From positions 3,599,501-3,663,500 of the forward strand of contig OY744520.1 of the NCBI GenBank assembly GCA_963556195.1: a stretch of 64,000 bases of DNA. Reading direction: 5' to 3'. This document shows, one piece after another, positions 36,495-49,017 of this stretch (within the stretch, counting starts at the first letter, position 1; each line of letters starts with the position of its first letter). A program made the translations under genes and the position numbers. Origin of the DNA: Sepiola atlantica (Eukaryota > Mollusca > Cephalopoda > Sepiida > Sepiolidae). Below the pieces are notes generated by a model. That model searched no databases. It saw only the letters and a program-made list of their open reading frames with translations, and was not told the origin of the DNA.

Positions 36495-39400
36495 AATTCA
36501 TCAAGTTTGAAAAATCTGAAAAATAAATAAACTATGCAAGAAAAATGTATTTTGTTGTGATGAATGATTTCTAGAACGAAATGTTTTGGTAAACCTTACA
36601 AAGAACACATATAAATGCTCTGTACCCTGTAATCGAGTATAATCGAGCTTGAAATGAAATTGAATATTGCCGGTCAATGGCTGTACTTAAAAGCAGTATG
36701 ATTGTGATAGTTTTGTACCCCGTAAAATGTTGATGTTTCAGACGGTTTGAACGTTTGTAACAGACGATGACGCCGAATATCAACTCAAACGAAAATATCA
36801 ACAAAGACTCGTTCATTTCAAAACAAGCAACGTCTCGTGTTGATTTGGTATCTTGTCAATTAGTCTAAGAAACAGCTGGTTCAAGCTAATCCGTTTTCCG
36901 CTTTGTTGTCAGGAAATTCATTTTCGCTCAAGCAGTTTACGATTATAATTGCTTTTTTCCTACGGACAGGATTGGCAAAGATCCAATTTAGTAAACGACT
37001 GCGGACGGATATCTTGCTTCAACGTGTTCGGCTGTACTTGAATGTGTTGAACTGCTATAACATGGCAAGATGTAATGAGCATGGATGGTAAGATTTTATG
37101 GTAATAATAAATAGCAAAAATCATGGGAATCGTTAAGTTAATTAAAGAAAATGAAAATAAAAAGAGGTTACATAAATACTGACGTGTAATTAATTTTTAT
37201 TTTCAGTACTTATTAAAAGTATGTTTTTTATTACATGTTGATATGTCATGCTAGTAATCATTACTTATATAACGTTACATATCTTTATATAGTTGTATGT
37301 ATACAGTTCACTTCTAAACTAATTAATCAATCTTCATGAATTTTGGAACACGTTTCTTAGGCATGATCCTGACTATATTTATTGTAATTTGAAAAAAATC
37401 AGATATATCTTATTTTTGCGAAATTTTAACAATAGGATATTAGACATAAATTAATGAATATTTCCCAAATGTCAGTTTCTTTGCAGAACTTTAAAGAGTT
37501 TTTAGGAGTATAACATGGGAATAACCTTTCATTTGAAAATTAAAACATTTCAAATGTACAGTAAATTTAAAGATGTCCGATGTTGCCTCCTGTAGAATAA
37601 ATCTAAACGATGAAAAATACACTTTGTGATAAGGTAACGCCTGTAATAGTTATTCAAAGAAGTCAGCATCGTAGTTTGTATCATGGAAAGCTGGAACCTT
37701 CCAAAACTCGTGCACTACAGAGGGGTCAAGAGATGGACCCACGTTTTAAACACTTTTATCATCGCGCCCAACTCTTAAAACTTTCTAAAAATATGATACT
37801 TGCTAGCTTTGCCGGCTCGCTATCGGTTCGCAAAGTTGAAATACTTAAAACATTTTTTGAAATAATATACACTTCTTGCATAATTTAGTTGTAGTCATTT
37901 TCATTTATTAATACAGATACAACTTTAAGTTTGGTTAATTTCGATAAAAATGTATTTATCTAAATAGAGGAAAAGCAAGAAAAAACTTGTATTTTTATAT
38001 GTAATTCAAAATTTCAAAATGCAATCTAAAAGCAAATTAATTTCTTCCTTCTTAATAGTTCTTTATAAAAGAACATTTCTACACAAATGCCAAATATGTT
38101 TCGATGAGAAAAATCAATATTTCGTAACAGAGCTATTTATCATAATGAAATAAAAAATAAGTGAATTAAAACAACAAAAACAACAACAACACATACCAGT
38201 TACTTAATAAAATGTCCTATTTCAAAAGCAACATTACAATTAGTTTGCATTGCGACTGATATCGCATATATATAAAATAGATGGTGTGGCTATTGTGTAA
38301 CATTACATTAACTTAAAATGATGCGTTTTGACTTCACCGTTAATGCAAGAAATTGGGCAAACTTTCGAATTAATTCATTTAGATTAGAAATATCTTTCCC
38401 ACTGATACTTTCAAATAATTAACGGATATCGCAGCACGACTAATTTAATTGTGGCCTATTTTTATCTTCATAACTCATGAGATGATCAACTAATACTTGC
38501 ATGAGCCATCAGAACACGGCGGTCTGTATTGTCGTAACCGTTGATTTCCCTTTTTAAGGGTGTTCCACAAAAGTTTCCAACGTACAATTACATTGAACCC
38601 ATCGTAATCTAATATCGCTTTCGAAATATGTCTATAGTGACGTTTGTTAGTATGGTAATCTCTCAATTAATCAGTATTAACATTGTAAGATTCGCCTATA
38701 ATATGCGAAGTATCAAAATAAAATAACACATCTGGATTTACTTGGTATCTGTCCGTAGTCTTGTTGTTCGAGTAGGATTCCCCCTGCAGGTTAGCACACA
38801 CAAATACTAGAATCAAAATATAATTTAGGTTCTTTAACTTTCATTGCCTTTTTACACATTCATTTATCTGTATTGCAGGCTCAACGAAAATGTCCGCGCC
38901 TCCGTTTTCTTTTTATGTATTTCTTTTATAAACAACATAACACACATGTTTTTAATATGAAGCTAAAGAATTTCCTTAATCATTAACTTTTGAAAATTCA
39001 GCTTTAAATAACAGAAGCGACATACTCTCACCCACACATTCCATTCGCTAATCTATATGTGGTGTAACCTACATATACCACGTTATATATTGTTAAGAGT
39101 TTTCAGATAACTCGTTACTGGTTTGACTGGATGTTTTGTTATGAAATTTAATGAGTTATTATTTTCCAAATTTTTTAAAAACTGATTTCAGCGCGAAGGA
39201 GATTCTTAATGGACGTTTACATTTAAAACTTATTTTTATTTAACCTACTCCCCTCGCCTTAAATATAGTTATACAGACTGTAATTAAATAATTCATTAAT
39301 GTAATCAAGCGACACAACCGCTGCCACACAGACATATTATCACATACGCACACACTTGCGCACAGTTATGTGTATCGCAAAATATTAATATAGTGATCCG

Positions 39401-40220
39401 GTCAAATGGATAAACTCACAGACGATGACATATACCGATTCTTTTTTTATTGGATCTAAGGTTTTATTTCCATTACGCACTAATATCATTGGAGACGGTA
39501 TGAACCGCGGAATTAACTGCAGTGATGAATATAGTCTCGTGTTAGACTAATCGTATACAATGACTCGTGTAATACTTGTATAAGTAACGCATTTTGTTGA
39601 ATAACCCACACGGTTTTATATGCTTTAAACAATTCAGGAAAACAGAAACCTTTAATTAAGTTAAAATAATTTGTTATTTTACCCATAGGATGAGATTTTA
39701 TACTATTACTATGGACAGTTTAGGTGCATAGATGTTCGAACAGTATTAGATTGTAAATTAGCACATTTAAAGTCACCATAGAAATGTAATAGTCCGCGAT
39801 GAGAATTTAATAACCGATCACACTCGCACATATATTTTGACACACTGACACATACAGTTACGCAGTATAGTGTTTCTATTTCAATTGAACGGAATATCAA
39901 CCGACTTGGTGTTATTTAATACCGAATTAGAATAGCCATCGTAGAATTACGATTAGTCTAATATATTCTTGTTTTACATAGTCAGGATTCGGACAAGACT
40001 TCGAAATATATAAATACTATAAATAATAGGACCATCTCGTATACATAGACGAATAAAGGGATGAGTTGTTAAATATATATTCCATACCTAAAGGTAGGCA
40101 GTCCACTTTCTACTGAGATAGTTAACTGCGGCGAAATATATAAACATCATAAAGAGCAGAATTGGGATAGTCTACGACAATGGATACAACGAAGGCTTAT
40201 TATCTAACTACAACATACAC

Positions 40221-40249
40221 CTGAAGAAGGTCAGAAACTGCAGTAACTC
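40221..40249 (+). ncRNA. Degenerate hammerhead-like core
   Basis: On the + strand it reads CTGAAGA, six nt (too short for a proper stem II), GAAA, then ACTGCAGT as a palindromic stem III, and A. Core bases are present, but stem II and stem I are not supported. Confidence 0.25.
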
Positions 40250-41445
40250 AAACATTCTGAAATGAAAAACTACAAATGTAAAAACAACACTCCAAAAACA
40301 TGTAATTTATTTGAGTAATAAAATATATCTGATAACTATCCTAATTCGTTTTCTAAATTGTCTCTGTTCGCTCCGATCACCATGCTCAGAAAATAGCCGC
40401 AAACACAATACAAATTCAGAACTTTAGTAAAGTTTTTTGATGAATATTCTAGTGAATATTTATTGAATATTTTAATCTAGACACGCAAGATTGCTCTTGG
40501 TCACAGTTAGGGAGATGCTGCTGATACCAATTCAAATATTAATACGATTGCATGTGAAATGGCAGAAAGTTAAGCAATGATCTAGCATCCAATGTTGGCA
40601 TTCCATGCAAATAGCCTAGATTCATTTCAGTTTTAAAAATGCTAACTAACCTCATTCCTAAAACTGTCTATAGTTTTGAGAGAGAATGTCTATTCTAATT
40701 CAGATGCCAATTAACAATGTTATAAACACAATTATGCTAATCACATCGCCGATACAAAGGCGATAACAAGCTCACATAGTGTTAATTACCAGATCAATTT
40801 TGGACGAGTCAACTTTTATTGTTCAGTTGTCAAGGGGAAGAACTACATGTCATTATCATACTAATTATCACATCATCTGATAACTGTAATATGCATTAAA
40901 GTACACTGTATTGTTAGCTTATGAGTTCTGTTTGGAGCAGTCTAGAGCATTCATTGTAAGTTCAGAAAAATATCAAACAGGCATCAATATAACAATCGTT
41001 GGAACATATTATTTTTGCTTAAGAACATTGACCAACATTTGATATAAATTACTAATGAAAGACCGGAAAAACATGATTAAATACCTTGGACACATATGGG
41101 CGGTGGCTGAACACTAAAATGTTCTCATAACATATAGGTCTACGCCTCTGTGAAAATTGATCATTTACTCTAAAAGGCAAAATAGGTTTGAATATTCCAG
41201 TTGAACTTATTATTATAGAGCTGTTCTTAAAATAATTATTTATAACAGAGAAACTTAATGACATTGTTCTTAATATCTTCTTAAAAATTAATACAATCTA
41301 ATAAAAAACTAATAGAGTTACTAATATGTAATATATAGATTTAGTTTAACGACCTGAAGATAGGCACCCGTTAATCCATGAGACAGAAGCCTAGAAAACA
41401 CTATAAAATGAACCGAGGGAAACATACTAGGTTAACATATTGAGA

Positions 41446-41546
<101 letters not shown>

Positions 41547-41727
41547 TGTCACTGCTGGTCTAGTATGATTCAACTGGATAATGTCCTCAGAAGAGCTGCA
41601 GAAAGATCCAAGTGTAAAGGTTATTAATTGATTGTTATTAACACCAGCATGATGCTGACAGTGCATTGATAGGGGTTAATTGTAAATCAACCATGTCGCA
41701 TAGTTTTGCTAGTATTGATCAGGAACA

Positions 41728-42150
41728 GACATATACTATACTATCCCCGGATGAACAAGTAACGCCCGGGAGGATGATATCGTGACAAACGGACACATAT
41801 TACACTTCTCTAGAAAGCAGGCGGTGTGGCGTGGGAAGTGGGTCTCATTACAACAGATCAGATACCACACTATAAAAATGAGTAATAAATGAGCTCGTAT
41901 CATGGCAACAGAACATACACTACACCCCCTAAAAATGAAGTGATTCCCTAAAAGGAAGTTATCATGACAACATATAATTTTCAGCCGTTCTATCACAATA
42001 ATTGAGCACTAGAAGATCGTGCTGAATGTGAAATAGTATTGTAAACGGAATTGACCATTTAAATATAATAATAGTAAAGTTTCGATTCTGGACAGACACA
42101 TACTAAATCTCTATTATGGGCAATAATGAATGTAATGAACATAATATTAT
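41728..42150 (-). repeat. Degenerate 60-80 bp minisatellite, reverse orientation
   Basis: About four to five poorly conserved units of the type CATACACTACACCCCCT, GTAA-CGCCCGGGAGGATGA, TATCATGACAACA. Reverse complementing them gives the unit seen on + at 46660-47470 and 49190-49645 (TCATGATATCATCCTCCCAG, GCATTA, a C/T-rich stretch, a G run, AGTGTA). The open frame at 41736-41996 is a by-product of this repeat. Confidence 0.6.
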
Positions 42151-42634
42151 GACTCCTAACGACGGTTTATGACTGATGTTTGAAACACATTAAAACTCAG
42201 TTTGGTGTTGGGAACACGAACACACTTGACAACTAAGAATTTACCAAATAAATATAGACATTGGTTAAAATAATAAAAATGGTGTGTTTATTTATTTATT
42301 TATTCACGTTTTTATTCGTTTTTCATTTCGTTTATTGTATTTATGTGCGTGTTTATGAACATATATTTGCATTAATGAGTACCTTTCTGAATCTTCAATG
42401 CGTCGCTATTTTATTGATGAAAAGGCAACTGTCGCGAGATACACACATATTATCAAAACCCAGGAGACAATTATAAACCAAACGGATTTATATTCATGTA
42501 TTCATTGATGTATGTATCGTTTACTTCAGTTGCTATTTAACACAATCCATTTATTACATCCGATTTTCATATCCATGTCATTTCTTATCTATATATCTAT
42601 CGATTGATCTATCTATCGTCTCTGTCTCGCTCCG

Positions 42635-42635
<1 letters not shown>

Positions 42636-42708
<73 letters not shown>

Positions 42709-42804
42709 GTGATTGCAGTAGATTGATTGACTTACTAGACTAAAATCTTTCAACGAAATTTTTTTTCTTTTTTTTTTTCAGTTTAGAAGGTTAAAAGAAC
42801 TTCC

Positions 42805-42841
<37 letters not shown>
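42636..42841. repeat. (TA)n tracts 42636-42704 and 42810-42841
   Basis: Two perfect TA runs flank a T-rich stretch at 42755-42780. Confidence 0.95.
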
Positions 42842-42844
<3 letters not shown>

Positions 42845-43052
42845 TAATACATGCGGATGTGTTCTCCATCTAACCTAAATATATTAACATTAAAACAAGT
42901 AAGGCTTATTTAATTATGATATGATAATTTATTGAAATATCCTATATATAGGCATCTCCTAGTCACTCAAACAAATCTCGATTTTGCTTATTTGCATATG
43001 TATTTATTTTTAAGTTTGTAATACATTAATATTCTGTAATATACCTTTCTAC

Positions 43053-46000
43053 TTTTTTTTTTTTTTTTTTTTTTTTTACATGGTTCACCCCAAACAAGGC
43101 AGGACGCCACTGTAAACGTAAGGGGCTACTGAGAAAAAAGGAAAAGGGGGGGGAAGGATTGGTGGTTCAGCTTAAATTGGGATCTGAGCAGCGAGGTGTC
43201 TGTTTACATTAGTTTTAAATTTCTGCATGTCAGTACTGTCGGGGAAACAGGGGGCAGGGAGGGAGTTCCAGAGGCCAGCAGCACGAGGAAAGAAGCTATT
43301 TGAGTAGAATGCTCTCCGGCATCTGGGGACCTCCACAGTGAATGAGTGAGATTTAGTAGAATGTCGAGTTAGTCTAGTGAATTTACGTCGAGGGGGTACC
43401 AGAGCAGCACACTCATCGGAGCATAATCCATTGAAGTATTTGTAAAACAAACACAAGGATGCTACATTGCGGCGATGGGACAGGGGCTGGAGCTTAGCTG
43501 ACAGTGAGGGACCTATTAGGTTGACTACTCTTTTTTGGACTTTGTCAAGGAGGGAGAGACTAGTAGATGATGCACCAGCCCAGATGTGGCAACAATACTC
43601 CATGCATGGGCGAATGGTGGCTTTGTAGAGATACAGGATAATGTCAGGTGTAAGGAGTCCACTAGCACGGTAGAGGGAGCCAACCTTCTTTGCGGCAGCC
43701 TTGGCAATGTCTTCAATGTATGTGTTCCAATTCATGTTACCTGTGAAGGTTAGGCCAAGGAGTTTGAATGATGAACTCTCAGGTAGGGTGTTATTTGCCA
43801 TGGCAATCGGTGGTTGGAGAGGCTTCTTGTAGTTGTTGAAGGAAAGGAGCTTTGTCTTTGCGGCATTAAAAGTCACCAACCATTTATGGCCCCAATCCAC
43901 TACAGCCTGGAGGTCATTTTCTAAGGATGCAGCCATTGCCTCAGATATGATCGCGTCCGTTTTGCCAACATGGCGAGAGTAAAGCGTGGTGTCGTCAGCA
44001 AATAAACCGATCTCAGACACTATGTCATCAGGGAGATCGTTTATATAGATCAGGAACAACAAAGGTCCAAGAATAGATCCCTGGGGCACACCAGCATTTA
44101 TGTCATGTTGTTTAGATGAACGGCCATCGAGGACAACCTGGATTTTTCTTTTGTTTAGGAAGGATCTAATTATATTAAGTAGTTGCCCAGTAATACCGTA
44201 TGAGCGTATTTTCAGGAGAAGCCCTTTATGCCATACCTTGTCAAAGGCCTTGGATATATCAAGCGCTACTGCCCTAGCTTCACCTGCCTTGTCGAGAGTA
44301 TGATACATGCGTTCAGAGATGACCGTTAGGATGTCTGCAGTAGATCGTGCTTGTCTAAACCCATACTGGCGGTCGGATAGAAGTTTAGCATTAACTAAGT
44401 GACGTACTATCTCTAGATTGATTAAGGACTCAAAGATTTTGGCAAAGATCGGCAGTAGACTGATTGGGCGGTAGTTCTGAGGGTCGGTTCTATTCCCAGT
44501 ATTCTTGTAGACTGGTACCACAGAGGCAATTTTCCAGCTATCGGGGAAGCAAGATTCAGCTAGGCATTTGTTGTAGAGTTTGGAGAGAACAGGGGCCAGT
44601 TCAGCAGAGCATTTCTTTATTGCTATTACAGGTATAAGATCAGGCCCACAAGCTTTAGAGGTGTCAAGGCTTTTTATAATGTCTCTGACCTGGGATGGGG
44701 TGATGACCAGGTTATCAAGTGTGGCTTCAGTCCGCAATGGTAATTCAGGGAGAGGGTGGTTACCCGAGTCTAAAGTAGAGTTAGAAGCGAAACGCTGTGC
44801 GAGTAGTTCAGCCTTATCAGTGGCCGTGCAAACGACATCATTGTGGTTTGAAAGTGGGGGAATCGTAGATTGACCATTATTCACTACACTATTGTAGATT
44901 TTCCAGAAATCGCGAGTACCTAGTTTCTGTGACTGGATGCGTTTTTTTGTTAACTCATTATACCTTCTCTTCGCTTCGCCTATCACAGCCTTGCAATTGT
45001 TTCTTGACTCTATAAATTTATGCCTATTAGTAGCTGACTTATTGCGGCCGAATTTACGGAATGCTTGTTGCCTCTCAGAAATGGCAGCTGCACATTCCGA
45101 AGTGAACCATTGAGGAGAGTGGGGCTTGCTAAAGAATTTTCGCATGGGGACATAGGCTTCAATGCCTGCTTTGACCCATTCAGTTAATTCGTTTGCACAC
45201 TGGTTGGCAGGGAGTAAGAAGGTTTCCCGCCATGGGGCGTCACTGATGTGGTCTCTGATTGACTCAAAATCAGCTTGCTCGTAGTATCTTGTTGTTTTGA
45301 GCAACGGTTCATCAGCATTTGGACGACTTTTTAGTGTGATATGTATCATTAGCACAATGTGATCAGCATTCCCGAGTGGGCTATGAGCTTTCGTCACACA
45401 AGCCTCGGGTATTGAGGTCAAGAAGAGGTCTAGAAGTGAGGCTTGTTGATCCACACGATCGGGGATGCGGGTCGGAAAATCAACAGTCTGAGAGAGGGAG
45501 TGAGCTAAGGAGAAATTATACGTAGAGTTGCCGGCTGCATCAGTAAGGCTGGAGAATCCCAACCAGTCGCGGTGGTGGGCATTAAAATCACCAAATACAT
45601 GTATCTGGGCATTCGAGTCTATTAAGAGTGCTCTATCTATGCTTTCAGAGACAGAGTTTAGCAGAGTACAGTCCTGGGACGACGGGGAGCGATATAGGAA
45701 ATATAAGTAACTAACGTTGTGATGAAAAGTCAATCTAAAGCACATGTAGTCGTAGTCATCTGATTCTAACCTATGTTCTCTAGTCAGCGGGAGGGTGTTC
45801 CGAACATAAACTCCTAGCCCGTGCATGTGTTTGTCAGAGTCTTTACGGTAGAGTGGGAGGTAGTCAGTCATGTCAAAGTGGTGAGAAGAGATTGAGGATT
45901 GGAGGTTAGTTTCACTAAGAGCTAGGATATCCGGGGAGTTTGTCAGGAGAAAGGTTTCTACGTCGTTGATGTTGGTTCTAAGTCCCCGGATATTTGAGAA

Positions 46001-46320
46001 TGCGAGCCTCAAGGGCGGAGGCGAAAGTGTTGTTTGGGTGTCTGGTTTAGGTTTGATTTTATTTCTTTGTAATGGCATGTTTGATTTGATTATAGAGTGG
46101 ATTGGCCAAGGTGGGTACTTGCTTGGTGCCAATAAGCTCACACAACCAGTCCATTAGTCACGACCTGGTCCATGGGGGTTGTGGCCTCGGGAAAGCCCAC
46201 CGTAGATAATTGCAGGGTCCCTTTCCATGCGCGACATGGCACATACAACTACCCACGGTATTATGCAACTGATGATGGGTAGTGGCAAACGTTTTTCTAC
46301 ATACGCAATCGGGTTCCTGA
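43053..46320 (-). mobile_element. Full-length or nearly full-length Jockey-superfamily LINE insertion
   Basis: The element contains the intact ORF at 43172-46078. Downstream of the stop is a 3' UTR of about 95 nt, which includes a stretch read on + as CAAGGCAGGACGCCAC and AAGGGGCTACTGAGA. It ends in 25 A residues (T run at 43053-43077 on +), the 3' tail expected of target-primed reverse transcription. The same 3' UTR block recurs at the ends of the copies near 23.9, 28.25 and 34.85 kb, so it is a real family terminus. The 5' boundary is less clear: 46142-46320 is GC-richer than its surroundings and abuts an (ATT)n tract at 46324-46404, so I place the 5' UTR there. I did not identify a target-site duplication. 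Confidence 0.85.
43172..46078 (-). CDS. Intact non-LTR retrotransposon ORF2: AP-like endonuclease plus reverse transcriptase
   Basis: This is an uninterrupted 968-codon frame. The product should nick target DNA and reverse-transcribe the element RNA at the nick (target-primed reverse transcription). In the 968-residue numbering, an exonuclease-endonuclease-phosphatase domain spans about 20-245, with the N-terminal SNIRGL motif, catalytic SETNL (E56), GDFNAHH (D164, N166) and NADH (H240). A reverse transcriptase domain spans about 460-720, with SKACGPD, NYRPISLL, ALDISKAFDKVWH (D607), GVPQGSILGP and FADD (693-696). The C-terminal part has the HIWAG and LWNSLP blocks usual in Jockey/CR1/L2/Rex1-type elements, and no RNase H is visible. 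The frame extends 21 codons further upstream, but the first of those codons is GTG just after an in-frame TAA, so I take the first ATG at 46078 as the start. No ORF1 is visible upstream. The intact frame suggests a recent insertion. Clade assignment within the Jockey superfamily is uncertain. Confidence 0.93.
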   Translation of the reverse strand: MPLQRNKIKPKPDTQTTLSPPPLRLAFSNIRGLRTNINDVETFLLTNSPDILALSETNLQSSISSHHFDMTDYLPLYRKDSDKHMHGLGVYVRNTLPLTREHRLESDDYDYMCFRLTFHHNVSYLYFLYRSPSSQDCTLLNSVSESIDRALLIDSNAQIHVFGDFNAHHRDWLGFSSLTDAAGNSTYNFSLAHSLSQTVDFPTRIPDRVDQQASLLDLFLTSIPEACVTKAHSPLGNADHIVLMIHITLKSRPNADEPLLKTTRYYEQADFESIRDHISDAPWRETFLLPANQCANELTEWVKAGIEAYVPMRKFFSKPHSPQWFTSECAAAISERQQAFRKFGRNKSATNRHKFIESRNNCKAVIGEAKRRYNELTKKRIQSQKLGTRDFWKIYNSVVNNGQSTIPPLSNHNDVVCTATDKAELLAQRFASNSTLDSGNHPLPELPLRTEATLDNLVITPSQVRDIIKSLDTSKACGPDLIPVIAIKKCSAELAPVLSKLYNKCLAESCFPDSWKIASVVPVYKNTGNRTDPQNYRPISLLPIFAKIFESLINLEIVRHLVNAKLLSDRQYGFRQARSTADILTVISERMYHTLDKAGEARAVALDISKAFDKVWHKGLLLKIRSYGITGQLLNIIRSFLNKRKIQVVLDGRSSKQHDINAGVPQGSILGPLLFLIYINDLPDDIVSEIGLFADDTTLYSRHVGKTDAIISEAMAASLENDLQAVVDWGHKWLVTFNAAKTKLLSFNNYKKPLQPPIAMANNTLPESSSFKLLGLTFTGNMNWNTYIEDIAKAAAKKVGSLYRASGLLTPDIILYLYKATIRPCMEYCCHIWAGASSTSLSLLDKVQKRVVNLIGPSLSAKLQPLSHRRNVASLCLFYKYFNGLCSDECAALVPPRRKFTRLTRHSTKSHSFTVEVPRCRRAFYSNSFFPRAAGLWNSLPAPCFPDSTDMQKFKTNVNRHLAAQIPI

Positions 46321-46323
46321 TGA

Positions 46324-46404
<81 letters not shown>
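46324..46404. repeat. (ATT)n microsatellite at the 5' border of the intact LINE
   Basis: About 27 units; it marks the likely 5' limit of the element. Confidence 0.97.
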
Positions 46405-46405
<1 letters not shown>

Positions 46406-46659
46406 AATAAAATAAGATAAAGAGATTTTATTTAAAAAATGATTGCGTTTAAAAAAAATTATTTAGGATTTCATTTTCAAGGGTGATAATTTACTTTCGG
46501 CTTTAGTAAAGTGTCAAATATCGTTGTGATGTCGAACAGATACTACAATTTGACCTTAGCCACAAGGCCACGAAAGCATAAAAACTATTTTTTTGTGAAT
46601 TTTAAATTAACATTTAAAAAATTGATTAAATGTGAATATTTTTTTAATTGGCGGTGTAT

Positions 46660-47470
46660 TATAGTGTCAGTTATGTTGTCATAAGACTGTCCTCCCAGGA
46701 ATTACTTTCTCCGTTTTTTAGGCTGTGTAGCGGAAAGTTCTCCCAGACTGAAAACATCTCCAAGACTCTATTTAGTCAGAATAAATTTTAAGGGGGGGTG
46801 TAGTGTAGTATCGGTTCTGTTCTCATAAGATCGTCAACGCAAGAATAACTCCCTCCTTTTAGGGTGGAGGGGAGTCGTGTTCGTTCATCATTATATAATC
46901 GTCTGTCGGCGAGGGGTCACTGTACAATATGTTCGTTCACCATAATACTAGCTAAAGAAGAACGATAACTCAAGTTTATAATAAACATATATTTTTAACT
47001 CGAAAATTATGAAAATTATCGTTTTTCGTTGGTCATCATATTCATCTTGGTTTCTAAATATGGCGACTATATTTTTCCAGCCAATTTTCATTTAGGCGTT
47101 TCACATGGACAATGAAACTTGCCATGGTGTTTAATGTTATCTAAATAAATAAATGCAAAAGTGTTTTCCACCCATTCTAATAATATTGGTATTAAAACAG
47201 TATATGCTTATGTAATTCTCTGTAGTATATGTTCATTCGTCATGATACATTTCTCCTAAGCATTACCTACTCTTCGGGGAGAAGGCCGTACAGTATACAT
47301 TCGTTCCTCACGATATCATTTCCTCAGGATTACTAGTTTCGTGTGTGTGGGGGGAGTTAGTGTACTATCTATTCTGTTGTCATGATATCATCCTCTCAGG
47401 CATTAACCCCTTCTTTGGGGGGGGGGTCAGCGTATATAGTTCGTTCATCATAATATCCTCCTCTCATTTG
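46660..47470 (+). repeat. Degenerate 60-80 bp minisatellite, forward orientation, block 1
   Basis: Units follow the pattern: TTCGTTCATCA or CATGATATCAT, CCTCCCAGG or CTCTCAGG, ATTA, CCCCTTCTTT, a run of G, then AGTGTA or GTACAGTATA. It is interrupted at 46945-47145 by the duplicated segment described separately. Units differ strongly from each other, so the array is old. Confidence 0.6.
46945..47145 (+). repeat. 200-bp duplicated segment, copy 1
   Basis: It begins CTAGCTAAAGAAGAACGATA and includes ATATGGCGACTATATTTTT and a CACATGGACAATGAAACTTG block. It matches 49018-49210 in order and orientation. Confidence 0.65.
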
Positions 47471-49017
47471 CATATTTATTTATTTCTGAGTTTCTAATGA
47501 ATTAATATTTTCTAATTTGTTTATAATAAAATACATGCGTTTATTATACTTTTGATTAATTTTTTGTGGTTGTTGCTGTTGTAGTTGTTGTTGTGGTTGT
47601 TGCTGTTCCTATTTACTTCCAACAACGAGTACAGAGTTTGGCACACTGCCAATATTTTACGTAGAGAGAATCCAGCTCCCCAAAAATATGCACTCTTAAT
47701 TGGAACACACATTTCAATTGCATCGGTCTAGAAGGAGTTCTCCTTCACTGACAGAGAACATGAAAACTAAGTGCAGATTCAGTGCAGATACTACATTTTG
47801 CTCCTAGCCTAAAGGCCAAGGAGTTAACATGGTGGTAGTGATGACGATGATTATCATCATCATCATTAGAAATGATTCGTCATAGAAAAGAAATAAACCT
47901 GTAATCTTTCTAAATTGCAAACAAAATATTTTTGTTTAATATCCTCTACGTATAATTCTTTCTTCTAAATATATGCGAAGGTTTTTCTTATTTATCACTC
48001 CTATAATACCATCAACACGGGATAAAGTCACTAAATCAATACCACATCATTATTCTTTCAAATACGGTATATATCGTACTAGAGAAACACATATAGACAT
48101 TCAAATATATGTCTAATTTGCATAACTTCTGTTTTATAACCGTCTATAATTAATTAAGTAATGTTTGCTGTTGTACATTTATGATTATATTATTTTATTG
48201 TACTTGTATATCTATAATAGTTTTGTGTAAATTAACCGTTATTGATGTAAGTAATTTAATTAAAAAATGAATAAATTACAAAAAAAAACATTCTTAAAAT
48301 ATCAAGGGAGATCATTTAGATGACACCAAGTGCTTAGCTAGCTTAGATATACAGAGTTCACAGAAAAGGGGAGGTGACTGGGTTCTCTCTCTCTCTCTCT
48401 CTTTCTGTCACTCTATATCTCTCTCTTTCAAGAGAGCGTGGACTCCTTTACAACTAACAAAAACATTTACGTTGTCATCACTACTTGTCTCTCTTCTCTC
48501 ACATCTTCCCCTTTTCTAGCAACGATATATTTTTAAATTTTTCATTGTTTTTGAAGTACATGATTTATATACAAAATAAAAGAGCAAAAATATATAAATA
48601 TAACGTCTGAAATAATAATAATAAAGTTCTTAAAATACAAACCAATACAATTGGACTTTCTGTTTAAATGTTAAGCTCTTTTAATGTAAGGTTACGTTTC
48701 ACTTTGTAATAAATTTCTCGCCACCCCCCAATATAAAATAAATTTTAAAAAACAGGTTTGCTGACTTTTTTAATAAACCTGTACTCGTTTAATTTCTATT
48801 TCAATCACGTACATTATTTAAAGTGAAATAAGTTTCGACATTACTTATAATGAACTTATATTGTTTTCCTTAAACCACATTTTAGTAAAAAAAAACAACA
48901 AAAAAAAGTCAACATTAAAAACACTAAGTGATATCGATGTTCATCGTACACGTGAAAGGCCAAAATAAAAATTATATGGAAAAAAATATAGTCTACATCT
49001 AAACAAGTCAAACAAGA

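Larger units (their letters stand above)
35260..41440. other. Long stretch without recognised genes
   Basis: Apart from the hammerhead-like motifs at 36.4 and 40.2 kb, I see only short unrelated frames. The frame at 37610-37888 contains MDPRFKH, reminiscent of the DPRFK motif of hAT transposases, but nothing else supports that. Confidence 0.45.

Noticed and set aside
37610..37888. 92-codon frame with MDPRFKH, considered as hAT transposase
   Set aside because: Only one short motif resembles hAT; no dimerisation domain, zinc finger or terminal repeats were found.
43525..45710. Short frames on both strands inside the LINE (for example 44100-44303, 44580-44873, 45528-45710)
   Set aside because: They are shadows of the 968-codon ORF in other frames.
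46268..46295. CTGATGATGGGTAGTGGCAA considered as a hammerhead core
   Set aside because: It reads CAAAC instead of GAAAC and no stem II forms; it lies in the probable LINE 5' UTR.
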